From Caulobacter mirabilis (GTDB lineage Bacteria; Pseudomonadota; Alphaproteobacteria; Caulobacterales; Caulobacteraceae): a stretch of DNA of 64,000 nucleotides. Both the position numbers and the translations under genes were made by a program. Of the stretch, positions 17,901 through 27,400 are shown piece after piece. Under the pieces are notes generated by a model. That model was given only the letters and a program-made list of their open reading frames with translations, had not been told where the DNA came from and searched no databases. How positions within the stretch are numbered: position 1 is the first letter of the stretch; each line of letters opens with the position of its first letter. The stretch is taken from assembly GCF_002749615.1 (NCBI RefSeq), contig NZ_CP024201.1, forward strand, positions 3,410,001-3,474,000, given 5' to 3'.

Positions 17901-19359
17901 TCGCGGTGATCTGGGTGTTGCTGTTGATCGTGTAGCTGGCGTTCGACGCGCCGAACTTCACCGCGCCGGTCCCCGGCGCGGCCGAGAAGCCCGTGCCGGT
18001 GATCACCACCGTCGTCCCGCCGGCCGTCGGACCGGAGGTCGGCGTGATCGAGCTCACCGTCGGCGCCGCGACGTAGGTGTAGAAGTCGTTCACGCTGGTG
18101 GCGCTGGTTCCGCCGACCGTCGTGACGCGAACGTCCACCGTACCGGCGGCGCCCGCCGGCGCGGTCGCCGTGATCTGGGTGGGGCCGTTCACCGTGTACC
18201 CAGTCGCCGCCGTGCCGCCGAACGTCACCGCCGTCGCGCCCGACAGGTTCGCGCCGGTGATGATCACCGTCGCGCCGCCGCCCGTCGGCCCCGCCGATGG
18301 CGACACCGCGGTCACCGTCGGCGCCGAGACGTAGGTGTACTGGTCGGCCGCGGTGGTCGCGCTGGTCCCGCCCGGCGTGGTCACGGTGACGTCGTAGGTC
18401 CCGGCGCTGTTGGCGGGCGCCGTCGCGTTGATCTGGGTGGCGCTGATGAACGTAAAGCCCATGGCCGGCGCGGCGCCGAACGTCACCGCGCTGACGCCGG
18501 TAAAGTTCGTGCCGGTGATGACCACGGTGTTGCCGCCGCCCGTCGGCCCGTTCGTCGGCGACAGGCCCGTGACGGTCGGCGGCGCCGCGCTATAGGTGAA
18601 CTGGTCCGCCGCGACGACGGCGCTGGTTCCGGCGGCGGTGGTGACCCTCACGTCCACGGTCCCCGTCCCGGCGGGGCTGGTCGCGGTGATCTGGGTGGGG
18701 CCATCGACCGTGAAGCTCTGGGCGGACACGCCGCCGAAGGTCACCGCAGTGGCGCCGGTGAAGCTCGTGCCCGTGATGACGACGGCGGTCCCGCCCGCGC
18801 CGGATCCGGACGCGGGGCTGATCCCCGTGACCGTGGGCGGCGCGGCCAGCACGTTCACGGTGACGGTGATGACGCGGGTGTTGTTGTTGTTGTCGATCGT
18901 GAAGCTGTCGGTCCCGGAGAAACTGTGCGACGGCGGCAGGTAGCGCACCTCATTGCTCGTTATACGCACCAGCCAGCCGCCCTGCGCCGTGGCGCCCGCC
19001 ACGGGCAGGTCATTCGTGGCCGTGGGCGTCGCGCCCACGAGCGGCCGGATGGAGAGGCTGGGGAGGCCGTTGCACCCCCCTGTCGTCGCCGAGACGTTGT
19101 CTCGGGTCAGCACTCCGACGAGCGCGTAGCTGTTCGGATCGCTGGACGTACCCTGGGGATTGACGAAGGTCAGTCCGGCGATGTCGTTCGAGTCGATCGC
19201 GCAGGGGAAGGTCGCGGCGCCGGCCGGCGAGGCCGCCCCGATCATGATCAGCAGGCTGAACGCCGCGATCAAAAGGGTCGCCAAGCCTGCGGACGAGCGC
19301 CCGAACAGGCATCCGACGGAGTCGCCGAACCCGCGCACGGCCCGAAGCATGCCAATCAT
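11959..19359 (-). CDS. giant autotransporter adhesin with TIG and putative-Ig repeats
   Basis: This is a type Va-like surface protein of about 2,466 residues. A long signal segment ends near SPAGAA. The passenger has five IPT/TIG repeats (consensus PTVTxxSPxxGPTxGGTxVVITGTxF, about residues 190-640). Roughly eleven putative-Ig (He_PIG) repeats follow (AYSQTIxAxGGTAPYxYxVTAGxLPxGLxLSxxGxxSGTP), interleaved with cadherin-like FTYTATNLGGTSAPATVTV modules. A linker of low complexity (GGGEGGGG, SGAGGGAGGG) leads to a C-terminal autotransporter barrel of about 270 residues (from WGVWASGAATFGR) ending in LRLETDF. The ATG at 19359 has GGGG 7-10 bases upstream and is preferred; TTG at 19395 and ATG at 19383 are alternatives. 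The role is probably adhesion or biofilm formation. Confidence 0.85.
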   Translation of the reverse strand: MIGMLRAVRGFGDSVGCLFGRSSAGLATLLIAAFSLLIMIGAASPAGAATFPCAIDSNDIAGLTFVNPQGTSSDPNSYALVGVLTRDNVSATTGGCNGLPSLSIRPLVGATPTATNDLPVAGATAQGGWLVRITSNEVRYLPPSHSFSGTDSFTIDNNNNTRVITVTVNVLAAPPTVTGISPASGSGAGGTAVVITGTSFTGATAVTFGGVSAQSFTVDGPTQITATSPAGTGTVDVRVTTAAGTSAVVAADQFTYSAAPPTVTGLSPTNGPTGGGNTVVITGTNFTGVSAVTFGAAPAMGFTFISATQINATAPANSAGTYDVTVTTPGGTSATTAADQYTYVSAPTVTAVSPSAGPTGGGATVIITGANLSGATAVTFGGTAATGYTVNGPTQITATAPAGAAGTVDVRVTTVGGTSATSVNDFYTYVAAPTVSSITPTSGPTAGGTTVVITGTGFSAAPGTGAVKFGASNASYTINSNTQITATSPANMAGTYDITVTTPGGTSATSAQDEFTYVPTPTVTAVSPTAGSTAGGTTVVITGTNLSNATAVTFGGTAATGYTINGPTQITATTPPHASGVINVRVTTVGGTSATSANDQYTFVAPPVASSQTYGSIVAYNDGANATTNIDLSLYLTGGDAPTSYAVGSATTAQGGSVTVNSSGIATYTPPVGYRNANDAFTYTATNLGGTSAPATVTVTIGNPTLSLTLPSSTATVERPYNAGATPVTVSGGRASYTINSISGLPSGLSAAGGVISGTPAVNGTFTVTANVTDSSLGAGPYNANITATLMVSLPPAPVVSSFSISGLTYNSGSATATTFSALPHATESPTGFQVGASSYGGTVSVDSAGLMSYTPPLGFRGTDTFNYVATNAGGTSNVAQVFVTVNDPVFSATLPAATGTVGQAYNSGASVVAISGGHAPFNNFSATGLPAGLTMDSSGVISGTPTTATNATVVVTVTDSSGGNGSYTSTASATLTIDAPTIVLSPASGALPGGPAGAAYGQTITSNGGFAPVTFAVTAGAPPPGLALSGGVISGTPTATGTYNFTVTGTDSSGNAYTGSASYSITVTAPAITVSPPILSSGSVGLAYSEALAASNGTAPYSFALDSGTLPAGVTIDGAGLISGTPTEGGSFPIAVRVTDSTTGGTYSAIQNYTLNIGAPSISLTPGSLANGAIAASYNQSVSASGGTAPYSYAVTAGSLPPGLALSTSGDITGTPTGGGTYNFTVTATDSSTGAGAPYTGSSAYSITVDAPTISLSPTTLAPAAVGASVSQTIVATGGTSGYAYAVTAGALPAGVTLSPSGLLSGTPTEAGSFNVTITATDSSTGTGAPFTGSQAYSWNIGAATISLSPGSLANGAIAASYSQTISATGGTASYGYAITAGSLPPGLALSTSGDITGTPTGGGTYNFTITATDSSTGVGAPFTGSSAYSITVDAPTISLSPTTLVPAVVGASVNQTIVATGGTSGYAYAVTAGALPAGVTLSPGGVLSGTPTEAGSFNVTITATDSSTGTGAPYTGSQAYSWSIGAPSISMNPTTLPAGVQHDAYSQSITAAGGTAPYSYSLASGSLPTGVTLSPSGLLSGAPTVVGTFNITVRATDSTTGGGPFSIDTPYSLVVGVPNPPTAGPVSLTVAANSGANAVTPVLGGPPTVSVAVDAAPAHGTASASGLNLVYTPTAGYSGTDSFTYTATNLGGTSAPATVTVTVTPPVLALNDLTPATGTALAAYTATLTASAGAAPYGFALDSGTLPAGVTLSAGGAVSGTPTQAGSFAFTVKATDVYGATGTRAYSLEIAAPTIALTPAAGALPGGLRTVAYSQTITASGGAAPYGYTVTAGTLPAGLTLTTAGVLSGTPTTAGGNSFTVTATDAYGFSQSAAYTLAVGTPAATVQPKTVAVIGGQSVTIDAAQGATGLDLIAAQVATPPSHGTAVANGLTITYTANGAYAGPDSFTYTVTNPGGVSAPATVTITVNPAVVPGPDKTATIMAGQTATVELTQGAFGAPFTGAAVVSVSPASAGTATITGRVAGGQQLYDLAFKPDNAFTGDAVVLYTLSNAFATSVPGKVTITVKARPDPAQDAEVTGLIAAQGETARRFASAQIGNFNRRLEQLHGGGEGGGGFSSSLSLNFGGSGLSGGLANDPSELRRMQDRLGVTGALTGRDLLGFDQPSEPQRRAEDVRTSGAGGGAGGGSGPWGVWASGAATFGRTDDGRDREGFKFSTDGLTIGVDRRLSEKLVLGVGVGWATDTSKIGDHGTRSEADAWSLSVYGSFQPVEKAYVDLVLGYGKLDFDSKRYVTANGQFAYGQRDGDQWFGAVTAGWDYRHPHGLKLSPYGRIEASRSTLGAFTETGGGAFALAYEEQTTNTVTGAIGLRGEYALKTRFGRAIPSFRIEYAYDLQGSGSQQIRYADWLDGKVYSLDASPLDRNRMLYGLGLDLLRKSGARFGLDYEGMLSGDQTSGTVRLRLETDF
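14770..15873 (-). repeat. tandem duplication of a 552-bp two-domain module inside the autotransporter
   Basis: The segment CCAGCTGTAGG with its long flanks recurs at 14788 and 15340, exactly 552 bases apart (184 codons). Each unit encodes two putative-Ig domains, a GSLANGAIAASY type followed by a PTTLxPAxVGASVxQTIVATGG type. The two copies are nearly identical in protein and DNA, so the duplication is recent and could change copy number. Confidence 0.75.
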
Positions 19360-19462
19360 ATCGCTATCCCCGCCCACGCCCATAGGCGCGCCCAATCCAG
19401 CGCCAGGAGCACAAATCCCCCAACGTACCCAACAGTAACTAACGATGTTCAGCGAGCGGAGA

Positions 19463-19480
19463 AACCCCCATATGGGGGTT
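19463..19480. promoter_or_regulatory. 18-bp perfect palindrome, probable operator of the autotransporter gene
   Basis: AACCCCCATATGGGGGTT is fully palindromic. It lies upstream of the leftward autotransporter. A close relative sits at 19601-19618 on the other side of the same divergent gap. Both fit AACYCCCA-NN-TGGGRGTT, typical of a dimeric helix-turn-helix regulator site. Confidence 0.6.
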
Positions 19481-19600
19481 GCGCGGCATCAGGTCGCGGC
19501 GCGCCGGAGACCGGCGCCGGACGCGCATTCCCGCACGGCGAGCCCTCCCTCGCTGAGTGACGACTCGCGATGATCCCGCCACGTCGTCTCAGACTCGAAC

Positions 19601-19618
19601 AACTCCCAAATGGGAGTT
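19601..19618. promoter_or_regulatory. 18-bp palindrome, probable operator of the tpsBA operon
   Basis: AACTCCCAAATGGGAGTT has two 8-base complementary arms around AA. It mirrors the palindrome at 19463-19480. It lies 82 bases before the preferred tpsB start. Confidence 0.6.
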
Positions 19619-19640
19619 ACAAACCACCGGTCCGCGAATT

Positions 19641-19685
19641 AAAGCTCCCCTAGACCCTGGGATGGGGCCCTGTCCCGGGAGCTTT
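19641..19685 (+). promoter_or_regulatory. leader stem-loop before tpsB
   Basis: AAAGCTCCC (19641-19649) pairs with GGGAGCTTT (19677-19685), with GC-rich inner sequence that can pair further. It is followed by T and then GGGGG. It resembles an attenuator or an RBS-masking hairpin just before the TTG starts at 19685 and 19700. Confidence 0.4.
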
Positions 19686-19699
19686 TGGGGGTCGCTGAG

Positions 19700-21403
19700 T
19701 TGACATCGCTCTATATCCGCAGCGCCGCGGCGACCGCGTGCGCTCTCGCTTCCGTGGCGCTGACGACGCCCGTCTTCGCGCAGGTCGCCCTGCCCTCCCG
19801 CGAGGAGCTGGACCCGGCGCGGGCCGCGCCGATCCCCGCGGCGCCGCGCGGCGACATGTTCGACGCCGTCGAGCGGACGCCCTGTCCCTTCACCGGCAGC
19901 GATCTGAAGTTCACGCTGCGCAGCGTCGAGGTTCGCGGCGCCGCCGACGGCGCCCTGGCCCTGTCGCCGGACGACCTGTCGCCCGCCTATGCGCGCGAGA
20001 TCGGAACCGAGGTCCCGGTGGCCGCCGTCTGCGAGATCCGCGATCGGGTCGCGGCCCTGTACCTGCGGCGCGGCGTCCTGGCCTCCGTCAGCATCCCCGA
20101 GCAGCGCATCAACGAGGGCCGGCTGGTCCTGCAGGTGGTCGAGGCGCGGATCGCGTCGGTCTCGTACCACGGCGACGCCGGCCCGGCGCAAAAGCAGGTC
20201 GCGCGCTACCTCGACCAACTCAAGGGCATGGCGCCGTTCGACCTCGACGTCGCCCAGCGCTACCTGCTGCTCGCCAGCGACATTCCCGGCGTCAGCGTCC
20301 AGGCGACGCTGAAGCCCGCCCCCGGGGCCGGCCCCGGCGCGGTGACCCTGGACATCGCCGTCTCCCGCGATGCGGCGAACGGATCCGTTCAGGTCCAGAA
20401 CTACGGCTCCAAGACCATCGGCCGGGCGCTGGGCCTGGCCCGCGCCGACTTCAACAGCTTCACCCCGCTCGGCGAGCGCACCAGCGTCATCGTCTACTGG
20501 ACCCTCGACAGCGACGAGCAGCGGGTGATCCAGGCCACGGAGAGCTTCAAGCTCGGCGGCAGCGGCCTGGCCATGGACCTGTCGGCCTCCTGGGCCTGGA
20601 CCCGTCCAGGCGACGCCGTCGCCCCGCTGAAGCTCGAGGGCGAGAGCTTCGCCGGTTCGGCCCGGCTGACCTATCCGATCGTCCGCCATCGGCGGCGCAA
20701 CGTGAACCTGGGCGTCGGCCTGGACTGGATCGACCAGAAGGTCGAGTTCGGCGGCGGGATCGCCACCCTGACCGAAGACCACCTGCGGATCTTCTTCGCC
20801 AAGCTGGACGGCCACTGGGCGCCCCGCGCCCTCGCCGACCGCAACGGCGCCTTCACCGGCTCGTTCGAGGTCCGCCGCGGCACCACCGGCCTCGACGCCT
20901 CCCGCTATGGCTCGTTCACGGCCTCGCGCTTCCGGGGTCGTCCCGACTCCCTGGTCTGGCGCGCCGAGGCCCAGGGCGGCGGACGCATCGTCGGGCCGGT
21001 GCTGGCCACCGCGGCCCTGTCCTGGCAATTCACCAACGACCCGCTGCTCTCCTACGAGGAGTTCTCGGTCGGCAACCTGTCCGTCGGACGCGGCTACGAT
21101 CCCTCCGCCGCCTCGGGCGACCGGGCCGTCGCCGCCTCGGTCGAGCTGACCACCGTCCCCTTCCCGCTGTTCGACGGCCGCGCCGCCTGGCGGCCCTACG
21201 CCTTCTACGACGCCGCCAAGCTGACCAACATCGGCCCGGGCGCCGGCAAGGTCAGCCTGACCTCGGCCGGCGTCGGCGTCCGCGCCCAGATCACCCCTCG
21301 CGTCAATCTCGATCTGGCCTGGGCCAAGCCGTTCGACGACCCCTTCGGCAAGGACAAGGCGCCGCCGTCGCGCCTCCTCGTCTCGCTCTCCGCCCTGTTC
21401 TGA
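19700..21403 (+). CDS. TpsB/ShlB-FhaC family outer-membrane transporter
   Basis: This is a two-partner secretion transporter of 567 residues. A signal peptide ends VFAQ. Two POTRA-like domains follow (FTLRSVEVRGA onward, then RIASVSYHGDAGPAQKQVARYLDQLKGMAPFDLDVAQRYLLLASDIPGVSV). The rest is a 16-strand-type barrel including SVGRGYDPSAASGD, the equivalent of the FhaC VRGY motif, and a terminal Phe. It should export the adjacent giant TpsA. I chose TTG at 19700, with GGGGG 8 bases upstream. TTG at 19685 is possible, but its GGGAG is only 3 bases away. No ATG fits. It is 34 bases before tpsA, so the two form an operon. Confidence 0.9.
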   Translation: MTSLYIRSAAATACALASVALTTPVFAQVALPSREELDPARAAPIPAAPRGDMFDAVERTPCPFTGSDLKFTLRSVEVRGAADGALALSPDDLSPAYAREIGTEVPVAAVCEIRDRVAALYLRRGVLASVSIPEQRINEGRLVLQVVEARIASVSYHGDAGPAQKQVARYLDQLKGMAPFDLDVAQRYLLLASDIPGVSVQATLKPAPGAGPGAVTLDIAVSRDAANGSVQVQNYGSKTIGRALGLARADFNSFTPLGERTSVIVYWTLDSDEQRVIQATESFKLGGSGLAMDLSASWAWTRPGDAVAPLKLEGESFAGSARLTYPIVRHRRRNVNLGVGLDWIDQKVEFGGGIATLTEDHLRIFFAKLDGHWAPRALADRNGAFTGSFEVRRGTTGLDASRYGSFTASRFRGRPDSLVWRAEAQGGGRIVGPVLATAALSWQFTNDPLLSYEEFSVGNLSVGRGYDPSAASGDRAVAASVELTTVPFPLFDGRAAWRPYAFYDAAKLTNIGPGAGKVSLTSAGVGVRAQITPRVNLDLAWAKPFDDPFGKDKAPPSRLLVSLSALF

Positions 21404-21437
21404 CCCCCGGCGCCGCCTCCAGCGCCCGAGAACCGCC

Positions 21438-24400
21438 ATGACCCGTCCTGCCCCCGCTCTTCGCAACCGCCGCCATCACCTGCTGGGCCGCACCGCCCTC
21501 GCCGGCCTCGGCGTCGCCGTCGTCATCGGCGCGACGCCGGCCGCGGCGCAGGTCACCGGGGTGGGGACGATCACGGGCACGAACAGCAACGGCGGCGCGG
21601 TGGGCGTCACCTCGGGCGGCGGCGTCACCGACATCACCACCAGCGCCAGCCGGTCGATCGTCAACTGGACCAGCCTGAACGTCACCACGTCCGAGCAGCT
21701 CAACTTCTACTTCAACAACCGCGACGACATCGTCGTGAACCGCACCGGTTCCGCCTCGATCGACGGCGTCCTCAACGGCTGCCTGGCCACCTGCGCGACC
21801 AACGGCGGCAACATCTGGATCCTGTCCTCCGGCGGCGTGCTGGTCGGCGGCAACGCCCGGATCAACACCGGCGGCTTCCTGGCCTCGACCGGCGGGCTGA
21901 CCGACGCCGACATCCTCGACGGCGACATGAACTTCTCGTTCTCCGGCGCGCCGGCGGGCAGCGGGGTCATCGTGGCGACCGGCGCCCAGATCACCGCCAA
22001 GGGCGGAACCCTGGCCCTCATCGCTCCGGTGGTGAACGTCAACTCCGGCGCGACGCTGAACGCGACCGACGGCGGCGACGCCGTCTTCGGCTCGGCGGAA
22101 AACTACAACGTCACCTTCGCCCGGACCGCGACCGACGACCTCGACCTGATCACCTTCGAGGTGCCGTCCAGGTCCGACGGGGCCGGCGGCTCGCCCGTGC
22201 TGGCCCTGAACGGAACCGTCAACGCCAACCAGGTCCACGCGGCCATCGTCTCCAAGAGCGCGGTGGCGGCCAGCATCATCGTGGGCGGCGCGATCACCGC
22301 CACCACCGCCTCGGGCGAGAACGGCGACATCGTCCTGTCGGCCGGTTCCGGGTTCTTCGAGGGCGCCGCGCTCAACCCCGGGGGCGGGTTCGACGGGAGC
22401 ATCACCCAGGACCCCGGCTCGATCCTGACGGCGACCAACGTGACGATGCGCGCGGCCGACAACATCGCCGTCAGCGAGATCAACGCCACGGGACAGGTCT
22501 GGCTCGACTCCGCCTGGGCGGGCATCAGCCAGACCGGCGCGATCAAGGCCGGCAGCCTGCGCGCCGAGGCCGCCGCCGGCATCGACCTGAGCAACGCCGG
22601 CAACGACTTCGACACCATCAGCCTGCTGGACAACAACGGCGCGGGCACGGTCAGCCTGACGGACCTCGACGGCTTCCAGATCACCGGCGCGGTCAACAAC
22701 TGGGTCACGGCGGGGACGGTCAACCTGACCGCCCTGAACGGCTCGATCACGCAAAGCGGCATGGGCGTCATCTGGGCCGGGCGGCTGAACGCCAGCGCCA
22801 CGGGCGACATCGCGCTGGGCAACCTCACCAACCACCTGACCACGCTGGGAACCCTGACGGCGGGCGGCGCCATCAGCTATCGGGGCGGCACGAACTTCAA
22901 CCTCGACGGCGCCGTCACGGCTGCCAGCCTGACGCTGCGCTCGGACACGGGCGCCATCACCCAGACCGCCGGCAGCCTCAACGTCGCGCAGTTGTCGGCC
23001 CAGGCAGAGACCGGGATCAACCTCAACCGGGTCGGCAACGGGATCGCCGAGATCACCGGCCTGTCGACGACCTCCGGCGACATCGTCCTGATCAGCAACG
23101 GCAATCTGTCGCTCGCCGGGAACGTCAGCGCCGCTGCGGGAACGGTGTCGCTTCAGACCTTCACTGGCGGGATCACCCAGAACAGCGGGATCATCACGGC
23201 CGGCCTCTTCTCGGCCGTCGCCGACGCCGGCCTGACCTTCGGCGGCCAGAACCAGGTCGCCCAGCTAGGCGTCCTGACGGCCGGCGGAACCGGCGACATC
23301 CTCTTCCGCAACGCGGGCGCCCTGGTCCTGACCGCCAACGTCACCGCGGCCGGCGACGATGTGAGCCTGTACTCCACCACGGGCGGCATCACCCAGGACG
23401 CCGGCACGGCGATCACCGCCGGCACGCTCACGGCCGCTGCGGCAGGCGGCATCACGCTGGACAACAGCGGCAACAGCGTCGACACGATCAACGGCCTCTC
23501 GACCACCAGCGGCGACATCAGCTTCCGCACCACGACCAGCCTCAGCCTGAGCGGCGCCATCACCGCGCCCAGCAACGTCTCGTTGCGGGCCGACGGCGGG
23601 CACCTGCTCCAGTCCGCCGGGTCAATCACCGCCGACAAGCTCAATCTGCACGCCGCCGGCACCATCAGCCTGGGTCAGAATTCCGTCGCGAAGCTCGGCC
23701 GGATCAGCGCGGGCGGCGACTTCGTCACCAACGCCGCCGGCATGTCCTCCGGCGTGCTGGAGCTGACCGACGACATCACGACCGTCGGAAAGGCGGTTCT
23801 CTACAACCCCGGCGGCGTCAACCAGACCGGCGGCCGCATCCAGGCCAGCAGCCTCGTCTTCGACACCGGCTCCGGCAACCTGACCGCCTCCGGCCCCAAT
23901 CAGGTGACCGGCCTCGTCGAGCTCATCGGCAACAATGTCACCTACAACGCGACCGGAGGCCTGGGCCTGTGGCTCAACGTCACCGGATCGGCGTCGATCA
24001 CCACGGGCGGCAGCCTCGCGTTCACGGGCGGCAGCGCCTCCAGCGTCGGCGGAACCCTGAGTCTCGACGCGGCGACGGGCATCTACCAGCTCCGGGCGCT
24101 TTCCGCCGGCAGCTTCGGGACAATCATCAACCGCACGATCGGCGGCGTCGTCCTGAACAACGTCAGCAGCGCCATAAATCTGGCCGGAAACGTCACCGCC
24201 GCCGGCCAGAGCGTCTCGCTGCGGTCGAACACCGGCCAGATCGAGCAGACGGGCGGCGTCATCACCGCCGATGTCCTGAACCTCCAGGCAGCCGGCCGGA
24301 TCTGGGTCAACAACGCCAACGCCGTCGCCACCCTCGGGCGCGTGATCGCCGGCGGCCACGTGCTGTTCCGGAACGACGGCAACACCGTCGTCGGCGACGA

Positions 24401-27400
24401 CATCACCGCCAGCGGCTTCGACGTGACCCTGCGCTCGAACAGCGGCTCGATCACCCAGACCGCCGGCAGCGACATCACCTCGTCCTACCTCCAGGCCATC
24501 GCCGCGACCGGCATCACCCTGACCAACCTGGGCAACAACATCGGCGAGATCGCTTGGCTGGACGGCGGCAGCGGCGCCATCGCCTTCGGCCAGACGAATG
24601 GATTTGAGATCGACGGGCCCGTCTTCGGGGCCGGCAGGGTCGTCACCCTCTCGTCGGCGAGCGGCGACATCATGCAAAACGGCGGAGCCATCAACGCCGG
24701 AACCCTGAACCTGTCCGCCGGCGGCGCGATCGGGCTGGGCGGGAACAACAGCGCCACCAGTCTGGGAACGGTGTCCGCGGGCGGCGCCTTCGTGTTCCAC
24801 AATCAGACCAACCTCGCGCTGACCGGCGACATCACTGTGGTCGGCCAGGTTCAGCTGAGCACGGCGAACGGCGGCGCGATCAACCAGACCGGCGGCGGGA
24901 TCATCGCCGACCGGCTGCTGGTCAGCGCCGAGGGCGACATCACGCTCAACAGCATCACGAACGACGTCAGCTGGATCTATGGCCTCGCCAGCACCGGCGG
25001 CAACATCCTCTACCGCGACGCCAACAGCTTCGAGCTCCAGGGGAACATCACCACCGCTGTCGACAAGGGCGCGGTGCTGCGCACGGTCGCGGCCGGCGCC
25101 ACGATCACCCAGGCAGCGGGCATCATCAACGTCGGCTACTTCGGCGCGAACACCAACGGCTCGATTACCCTCGACGGCGCCAACCGGATCCGGCGCCTCG
25201 TCGCGACCAGTTCCAGCGCGGGCGACGTCTCGATCAACACCACCACCGACCTCGCGATCGGCCAGCCGGTCACCGCCGGTCAGACTCTATCGCTGACCTC
25301 CGGCGGCCGGATCTACGAGGACAGCGCCGGCTACATCGTCGCCAACACCCTGAACCTGAGCGCCGTCACCGGCATCAGCCTGCCCCACGCCGGACCGATC
25401 TTCGTCAACAGCGTCCAGAACCTGGGGACGATCACCAATTCGACCAGCGGCGGCATCGTCATCGCCAACTACAGCGGCTCGAACACCCGGCTGACGGGCA
25501 ATATCAGCGCGGCGGGCCAGTCGGTGTCGATCACCGACGTCGCGGGCGGGATCAACCAGGCCGGCGGGATCGTCACCGCCGATACGCTGTCGCTGTCGGC
25601 GACCGGCGCGATCAATCTCGGCGCCCAGAACGCCGTCATCAACCTCGGCGCCGTCACCTCGGGCGGAAACTTCACCTTCACCAACGCCAGCTGGCTGGAG
25701 CTGGATGGAGACATCAGCGCCGCCGGTCAGTCGGTGACGCTGAACGTCACCAACGGCGGCATTATCCAGAACAGCGGCGGCACGATCACCGCCAACCGGC
25801 TCAGCGCGACGACGACGCAGGGCGCCATCCTCGGCGAGCTGAACAACGTGGCGCAGCTCGGCGTCATCGATGTCGGGAGCCACAACTTCAGCTTCCGCAC
25901 CGTGGGCGACCTGCTGATCGACGGCGACATCACCTCGACGCTGAACGTGCTTCTGACGTCAGCGAACGGCAGCATCACCCAGACGGCCGGCAGCGACATC
26001 ACCGCCGGCGGACTGAATGTCTGGGCGCAGACCGGCATCAACCTGACCAACGCGGGCAACAACGCCACGCGCATCCTCGGCCTGATGAACCTGGGCAGCG
26101 GCGGCATCGCCTACGGCCAGACCAACGGCTTCCAGATCGACGGCACCGTCCGGGCGCTGAACCAGACGGTCAGCCTGACCTCGCTGGCCGGCGGCATCTC
26201 CGAGACCGGAAGCATCTTCTTCCCGCAGATCGAGGCCGGCACGCTCAACCTCTCGGCGGCCGGCGCGATCACGCTCCACCGCGACAACGACATCGACAAC
26301 CTCGGCGTCGTCACCGCGGGCGGCGCCTTCACCTTCAACGACGTCGACGGCTTCAACCTGACGGGCAATTTGAACGTCGGGGCGCTGGTGCTGGACGCCC
26401 GAGCCGGCTCGATCGAACAGACCGGCGGAGTCATCACGGCGGCCAGCATCGACGCCGAGGCCAGCCAGAACCTTCTGCTGAACGGCGCCAACCAGATCAC
26501 GTCCGTGACCGCCCTGAGGGCGACTGCGGGCGATCTGGTGTTCCGCCAGGCCGGGAATCTCTCCGTGCCGGCCACTTCGGCCGGCGGGTCGATCAGCCTC
26601 TATTCGAACACCGGCTCCGTCACCCAGACGGGCGCGATCACAGCAGCCACCCTGAATGTCGGCGCCGTGACCGGGATCACGCTCAATGACATGAGCAACG
26701 ACATCGGCGCCCTCGGGACGCTGAACAACACCACCAGCGGCCAGATCAGCTTCACCAACGCCGACGGCTTCGATCTGACCGGCGCGATCACGGCTGGCGG
26801 GAGCCAGTTCGTGAGCCTGACCTCGATCTCCGGCGGGATCACCCAGCAGGTCGGCGGGACGATCACCGCCCAGGTCCTCTCGGTCAGCGCCTCGACCGGC
26901 GCGACGCTGGACGGGAACAACGATGTCGACTCGCTGGGGTCGATCATCGCCGGCCCCTCCTTCACATTCAAAGACGTCGACGACTTCGATATCACCGGCA
27001 TGGTCTCCGGCGCGTCCGTGACCCTGAACGCCGGCGGCGCGATCACCCAGAGCACCGGCGTGATCAGCGGTGGAACCCTTTCGCTGACCGCCGCCTCCGC
27101 CACGCTGAACGGCCTCAACAACATCGGCGACCTGAGCGACGTCGACGTCAGCGGAAGCATGAGCTTCCAGGAGGTCGACGGCTTCAACCTGACCGGCGCC
27201 GTCGGCGTCGACGGGACGCTTTCGCTCACCTCCGGCGGCGCGATCGAGCAGACGGGCGGCGCGGTCACGGTCGGAACCCTGAACGCGACCTCGGCCACCG
27301 GCGGCATCACGCTGCAGCAGACCGGCAACGTGTTCGGGAATCTGGGAACGCTGTCGAGCAGCTTTGCCGTCAAGATCAATAGCGGCGGCGGCTACAACCT

